A stretch of DNA of 64,000 nt from Micropterix aruncella (Eukaryota; Arthropoda; Insecta; Lepidoptera; Micropterigidae). The notes under the pieces are model-generated. The model was not told the origin of the DNA and did not search any database. It was given only the letters and a program-made list of their open reading frames with translations. The stretch is from NCBI GenBank assembly GCA_944548615.1, contig OX155957.1:22155535-22219534 (forward strand), read 5' to 3'. The translations under genes and the position numbers were made by a program. Below are positions 58,565-64,000 of this stretch, one piece after another; position 1 is the first letter of the stretch, and every line of letters begins with the position of its first letter.

Positions 58565-59166
58565 GTAGTTTTAGATTTTTACTTTCCAGGCCCACCAACC
58601 GACGAGGAAGGAGGATATTGTAAATGCGCTGATTTTATTTTTCAAAATGAACACATCCGTCTTCATCTCAAAAAAAAATTGAGCATCCTGAGATGATTCA
58701 GACAATTTCCAGGTCGAAGTATGTCTGTGTGTTTGTGTGTATGTATTCATCCACGATAGCGCATTTGGCAATTAAGAGTTAAAAAGGTTGTGGTTGAAAT
58801 CGGTCCACAGGGGACGCAATAATCAATCAATCTCGAAATATTGGACTTAGCTACTTGAAATTTCATACACAGATGCCTTGTTGGGCCGATATCACATTGT
58901 AATACTGTACTACTCTAATAACATTTAAATACCGTCATACATTGTTTTTAAATATTAACGCTATCTGTTGGAGCATGGCCCAAACCCGCGCTTAGCCGAG
59001 AAACGAGCCGCGCCGCCTGAGGCATCGCAAATGGAACCCAACCGAGTTCGTCCGCTGGCCGAGAGAGGGTGGTCAAGGATTTTACTTATCAAATTAATAT
59101 TCCGATTAAATCAGTCCATGGCTACTTGCCGGAAAGTCTTGGGGTGACACAACCGTTTTTTTTTGG
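58565..59166 (+). repeat. Dispersed repeat R, copy 4, longest
   Basis: Starts ACTTTCCAGGCCCACCAACC and ends GAAAGTCTTGGGGTGACACA plus a T run. It links the head seen at 7647, 34715 and 39190 with the tail seen at 35986 and 40340, giving a family length of about 600 bp. Non-coding; class unknown. Confidence 0.7.
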
Positions 59167-59170
59167 ACTT

Positions 59171-59420
59171 GTGGTAACTTTAACTTGTAAATCCACAGAA
59201 GTTTTAAATATTAAATTTTACAAAATCAAATAGATTGTTTTCTATATCCACTCCTATTTATATGGGAAAGTGAAAGTGGCGCAGACTTGCCGGTCGGTGT
59301 TAAATAATAAAAGCATACATTTTCCATTAACAAGGGACTATCCTCCTTTTTCTTATACGTTGTACAGCGATGAGGCGATCGGTCAATACGCAGACGACTC
59401 CAGATTGGTGACCTATTAGT
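59171..59420 (+). mobile_element. Possible solo LTR and primer-binding site
   Basis: TGTGGTAACT at 59171 could open an LTR. There is an AATAAA-like signal near 59308, and the end GACGACTCCA-GA is followed by TTGGTGACC (59405-59413), as at the start of the leader in BEL/Pao-type elements. The rest of the expected primer-binding site is not conserved. No gag or pol follows. Confidence 0.3.
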
Positions 59421-60754
59421 GAATGTTGACTCTCGATCGATTGCTTCGAGGACACTTAGGCGATGCTTGAGACGTCGATTCGATTATCCACCTCACTACC
59501 GGTTGAAAAGAGAGATTTCAGCGTGGGAGATACGTTTTTTAAAGGGTCATCAAAGGACGGCAGATCCCGGCAAAATTGAGCTAAACAGTTTAGGATAAAG
59601 AAATAAAGAAATAAGATTTTGACCTTTGAATCTAATATCTATCATTGAATATATATGGTATTAGATTGCACAACTCTATAGAACGATTTGGAAATCTTTC
59701 TGATATGGCAAAATGCAGGTGGCGCTTATAGCATTGACTAATAACAATAACAATAAAACTAATAACAATTTTGTTTGGCCATCTGTAGTAACATTGATAA
59801 TGAATGTTTTTTCAACAAAAAAACCGGTTGATTATGGAAACCCAATCATATAACCAATGATAACAACAATAACATTTAATTATTAGTGCCACATATCATT
59901 TTTTTTATATAGGATGATTACATCACAGAAATTATACCATTATATCAACAAAATTACGGAGAGGTAGAATACCTTATATTAGTCTGTCTGAACATTAACG
60001 TGCGTAATTATTACGTATTGAAACATGCATACAAAATTAGGAACTTACTTCTTTATGTACCTACATAGATATGAATCAAAATGAGCTATTATTTAAAAAT
60101 TCGTTTAATATTATATTATTATTTTATACCGTATATACGTGTTTAGAGCGTCATCTACAGTGCTCTGCCATACTATACTACGAAAGTTGCCATATTGAAC
60201 ATAACAATAGTAGATTAATATTTTTTTAACACGACTGCACAACAAAAAAGGAGTGTAATGTATTCAGGGTTCATGTGAATATGTTTTCTTTTTCTTTATT
60301 CCACTATAACTTCTAAACGCTTGAACCGATTTAGAAATGTGTGATATTGTTAGACTCGCTATTAAATTCCGAGTGTTATGTGGCACCTTAACTGTCAAAA
60401 TATTAAGAAAGTAGCTGTCTATGTATGTGTCCACATGTCCAAATGTCAATTAATTAACTTAAATATATCGTGTTTAGTGTCAAATGAAATGTCTGATTGA
60501 GTACATTCTGGAAATAGATAGGAATCTATATGGATAAATACATAAACTACAAATATGTCATAAATAACCGTCATAAAAATTATTATATGCCTACACAATA
60601 GTTCACTTTTTCTAACAGCAGTGGTGTTTTTGTTCTTTTTAATGAGTGCCATCTAGACGGTGCGTTTCCTAGTAAAATAATGCTAGGCAGATTGTAGTAG
60701 ACGCCGAATAATCAATGCTCATATCAAATACGCTATATAATCAATGCTCCCAAT
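59421..60754. other. AT-rich intergenic DNA
   Basis: No gene recognised. TTCTAAACGCTTGAACCGAT (about 60310) is a motif common in insect repeats, but no element ends are visible. Confidence 0.4.
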
Positions 60755-61055
60755 GGGCCTGATTGCGTGTCTTTGTTAACTAAAACTAATATAAGTTCAA
60801 GCGAACGAGATGGAGCGTTACTAGTAGGTACGTTAGAGCGGAATATGAAACGAACGATCGTCGATAAGAACTACCCGTCGAACGTATATTCTTCCGAATA
60901 AATTTGAACACATTTCGTGCGGTCTTAAATTCAGATGCTTTATATTTGGTGGTAGTTTTAATGCGAAAAAGTGAGAACCGTTCATTTCACATTCACAGTC
61001 TCGTTCACACGAACTAAATTCCGAGTTTAGTTCACTAAGAAACGCAATCGAGCTG
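60755..61055 (+). mobile_element. GGGCCCGATTGCG MITE, copy G3
   Basis: Starts GGGCCTGATTGCGTGTCT and ends AGAAACGCAATCGAGCTG, flanked by AAT on both sides (60752-60754, 61056-61058). Non-coding. Confidence 0.75.
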
Positions 61056-61650
61056 AATTTCGATCAAAATTATATAATGTCAATATCGATCAGAATTAAA
61101 ATAAAATCACATTCAATTTCAAAATTAATAAATTTAAGTGTAGCGTCATGGTTTGTTGGTGTTAGCGTGTGGGTTTAAATAGTAGGTACTCATAAAATCA
61201 ATGCAGATATATATCTATTTCTCTCATATTCCTGGCTTTGCAGGCGCTGGGGGGATTTCGGGTGTGATCGTGGGGGCATATGGGGGTGATCTGTGAGGAC
61301 AGTTGTCAATTTCCGGCGGATCAGATCCGGTCACGCCGCTAGCAGGCGTCGACACCGCTCAATAGATCACTCGCTTCATTTAACTCATCGTAGTACGATT
61401 AATACGTTTAATTCCTCCTATATCTCCGTATACGATATGTGTACCCGTATGTTGCATACGACACTCTCAAACTTACCTAAGTCGTGGCACCCTTAAGAGA
61501 AGTAGATTTTTCTCACGGCACCCTATAGTAGGTAAAGTATAGTATATCGTATACCCTATAGTAAGCACCCAATAGTAGGTACACCCTATAGTAGGTATTA
61601 TTCAAGATAGATAAACATAACATGATACAGATAGATATTTAATAATATGG
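61056..61650. other. Intergenic DNA with short tandem repeat
   Basis: CACCCTATAGTAGGTA and variants recur about four times at 61519-61600. No gene recognised. Confidence 0.5.
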
Positions 61651-61850
61651 CAAAAAGTGCAAGAGTTTTGGAATAGCTGATACTTTAGATCAGACAGTAT
61701 TTTGGTCATAGAACGCCGGGTGTACAGTCAGCAGGCCAGATTCAGGGACACCTGGCGTTGGCGTACCAGGAAAGTTGTAATTTTAATTAGTACCCCAAAG
61801 TGTTTTGGAAAAGCCTGAGAATTCATCATTAGACAGTGAGTGAAATAATA
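61651..61850 (+). repeat. Dispersed repeat Y, copy 1
   Basis: Contains AGTTTTGGAATAGCTGATAC, GACAGTATTTTGG, GTACAGTCAGCAGG and TAATTTTAATTAGTACCC. It matches 62695-62894 in reverse orientation. Non-coding. Confidence 0.75.
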
Positions 61851-61874
61851 TACTCGAAACATAAACAAAAACAT

Positions 61875-62026
61875 ACTGCTTCATAGTCGAACGCTAGGCG
61901 TCAGCATCTCTATACATGTCACGCATCGGTCTATGACGCATCGGTTGTGCTGCGCATTATTACGGTCGCAATAACGCAACATAATGGTATGGAGATGCTG
62001 ACGCCACGCGCCAAATAAGAAGCAGT
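61875..62026. mobile_element. Fold-back element, about 150 bp
   Basis: ACTGCTTC and GGCGTCAGCATCTC with TATAC on the left are mirrored on the right by GGTAT, GAGATGCTGACGCC and GAAGCAGT. The loop contains ACGCATCGGT twice. The inverted arms span about 40 bp with mismatches. It could be a tiny MITE; no flanking duplication is clear. Confidence 0.6.
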
Positions 62027-62049
62027 CTGACCATAAGTTTAGAATGTCT

Positions 62050-62690
62050 GCAATGAATGCAGACATTCACTCGCATCATATCCGCGGTAGCTCCCTTTTA
62101 TGCGTACCCCAAATACGACTGGCAAAAGTACAGAAAAGCTACTTGTACCTTAGCATTAAATTCTATAATCTACTCCCTACAAAATTTAAACAGCTGCAGG
62201 ACATAAAATTTAAAAAAAACATCAAGGAGATGCTGATAGGCCACCCTTTCTATAATCTGGTCGAATTTGAGGGCCATGATTTTTCAACTATTGTGCCCAT
62301 TTAAATTACTTAAAAAAGTAGAGCCTCATTGTCTGATTATTTTATATGGCCTTATATCTATACTTTTAGTTTAAAATGCAGAACGTTAAATGCATAACGT
62401 AGATTTAATTTGATTATTTAATATTTTACTGACAATTTGAATATTACGAAGAATATTTTTACTACGTATCTTTTCGAATTACTAAGTAGGTACTTCAAAT
62501 ATTAGGCTTCTAATTTGATTATTTATATTTATAGTTTGACAATCTAGTAGTTAATTCTTGACTACCTATGTATGTTCAGTAAAGAGTAGTAACGAAACTT
62601 ACTACCTAACCCAATTATTTTGACACGTCCAAGAGCGGTCTTTAGCCGCCAATTGGACACGACGAAAATGTAAATGTAAAAAAATGTAAA
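62050..62690 (+). pseudogene. LINE reverse-transcriptase C-terminal fragment with 3' tail
   Basis: The frame to 62304 reads SHHIRGSSLLCVPQIRLAKV, QKSYLYLSIKFYNLLPTKFK, then FKKNIKEMLIGHPFYNLVEF and a stop: the LINE ORF2 end pattern (T/R-x-x-x-L-x-V-P-x-x-R ... K-F/L-Y-N-x-L-P). The 3' region ends with GTCCAA ... TTGGAC and a (TGTAAA)n-like tail near 62670-62693. No catalytic domain remains. Confidence 0.7.
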
Positions 62691-62694
62691 ATGT

Positions 62695-62894
62695 TCTTTA
62701 TTGCATCCACTGTCTACTAATGAATTTTCAGCTTTTCTAAAACACTTTGAGGGTACTAATTAAAATTACAAATTTCCTAGTACACCAGCGCCAGGCGTCC
62801 CGAAATCTGACCTGCTGACTGTACCCCCGGCATTCTATGGCCAAAATACTGTCTAACCTGAAGTATCAGCTATTCCAAAACTCCTACACTTTTG
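62695..62894 (-). repeat. Dispersed repeat Y, copy 2
   Basis: Inverted copy of 61651-61850. The two copies bracket the fold-back element and the LINE fragment, with 844 bp between them. Confidence 0.75.
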
Positions 62895-63471
62895 AATGCT
62901 CCTGCTTGTCAGCAGTATAACAAGGGGAAATACTGGGATATGTTGCTTGAAATCTGTAATGTGTCTCATGATTTCATTGCCGCTCTGTTTACTGACCTAT
63001 GTAATATGCTAAGGTTAGCTGTCCAACATGGTGTGCCCACTTTCTTACACGACACAGGTATGTACAAAAAAGATATGCTATATACATAGAGCCACCAATA
63101 GCGAGATCCTCTGACGACACGAATTGAAGCGACGCGAACGGCGAGATCGACTACCTGCACGAATATTCAGACGTTCTGAGCAGTCGTAATGGAGGAAGGG
63201 AGGGGGGGGGGGGTTAGGTTGCGATGTGTATGACCAAATCAGTATCATCATCATTAGTGCTACAAATCATTGTGAGTCTTGGTTTGGTTTATTATTCTAT
63301 TTAGTATTATTTATTCTGTGCCAGTTTCTTGACTACATTGTTATACTTAATGGCAATCATTTGTCCGCCATGATCCGATAGTCCGCAGCTGATTGGCTGG
63401 ACGGAAAAATTATCATAAAATTAATATTTAAAAAGAAATTCTTCACTGTCAAAAACTGTGGAGTCGATATT
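62895..63471. other. Intergenic DNA with G run
   Basis: G run of 12 at 63202-63213. The frame at 62892-63089 has no recognisable domain. Confidence 0.4.
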
Positions 63472-63790
63472 GGGCTCGATTGCGTTTCTTCGTGAACTAA
63501 AATCGGAAATTAGTTAATGTGAACGAGACAGGGCAATACGCTAAAGCGGAATGTGAAATGTCCGGTTGTCACTTTTCCGCATTAAAACTACCCACCGAAG
63601 ATAAAGTAACTGAATCTAACACCGCCCGAAATGTGATCAAACTTATTCGGACAGCTGTAAATTCGACAGGTAGTTTTGAAGGAGTAAATATTGACGATCG
63701 TTCATTTCATATTCCGCTTCCAACGTATTGCTCTGTTTCGTTCGCTTGAACTAATTTTAGGTTTAGTTCACTAAGAAACGCAATCGGGCC
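63472..63790 (-). mobile_element. GGGCCCGATTGCG MITE, copy G4
   Basis: Reverse-oriented copy. Both ends are well kept (GGGCTCGATTGCGTTTCTTC, AAGAAACGCAATCGGGCC), giving the clearest inverted termini of the four copies. The 76-codon frame inside is incidental. Confidence 0.8.
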
Positions 63791-64000
63791 TAATGATATG
63801 CATGCTGAGAGATTCCTGAAAACCGGAGTGGTTTTCTTGGGTGTCTCGGGTGGTTAGAGCATGTGGAAAAGACAAAAAATTAACAGCCGTTGAAATGCAT
63901 TGTTTATGGAAAACCTGAAGATCATCGCAAAGTTGCAGCACCAAAACTGCGATGGTTTTTTTTTGTAGTAGTCTTAATTCATAAAAAAGATACAAATTAC

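Overview
The window looks like a transposon-rich, gene-poor stretch of an insect nuclear genome, most probably a moth or butterfly. The grounds are AT-rich intergenic DNA, Helitrons that begin TCTATAC.AATATTATAAA and end in a hairpin plus CTAGT, tRNA-derived SINEs, MITEs carrying minisatellites, and many non-LTR retrotransposon (LINE) tails. I recognise no intact host protein-coding gene, no rRNA gene and no functional tRNA gene. The species cannot be named from the sequence.

Coding sequence is confined to mobile elements. The largest is a 5'-truncated LINE at 53417-56010 with an open reverse-transcriptase frame of about 745 codons. A LINE piece with an RNase H domain (37691-38499, minus) sits between 10-bp target duplications. 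C-terminal pieces of other LINEs lie at 7035-7110, 17783-18690 (minus), 40950-41240, 48725-49030 (minus), 50895-51250 (minus), 51540-52340, 57256-58165 (minus) and 62050-62690. An isolated reverse-transcriptase motif is at 22752-22793. A probable LINE ORF1 remnant is at 31240-31610 (minus). The N-terminus of a mariner/IS630-type transposase is at 53035-53391 (minus).

The most distinctive content is a GC-richer family of about 670 bp, present in nine copies (1261, 3700, 7677, 16872, 27906, 29092, 30565, 31795, 37539). At least six copies show 9-14 bp target-site duplications and none has a poly(A) tail. I read it as a non-autonomous retroposon with two subfamilies. It has landed inside other repeats and has been invaded by a LINE, so a relative order of events can be read.

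Other families are: MITE-like elements with internal minisatellites of 119, 120 or 128 bp (5030, 24498, 25488, 27728, 46462, 56415, 56945); a GGGCCCGATTGCG MITE in four copies (8636, 15332, 60755, 63472); two Helitrons (23158, 26699); a tRNA-SINE in six copies, whose 3' tail resembles the end of the LINE at 51540-52340; and long-inverted-repeat elements at 47021-47376, 50163-50606 and 61875-62026. A pure (AT)n tract of 191 bp at 18455 has grown inside a LINE coding fragment.

Region by region: 1-9 kb is dense nested repeats; 9-15 kb and 18.7-23 kb are AT-rich with little recognisable; 23-32.5 kb is Helitrons, minisatellite MITEs and retroposons; 33-36 kb has promoter-like and splice-like signals and repeat family R; 37-42 kb is retroposon and LINE insertions; 42-53 kb is MITEs, SINEs and LINE tails; 53-58.5 kb is the best LINE and minisatellite MITEs; 58.5-64 kb is family R, LINE and MITE copies.
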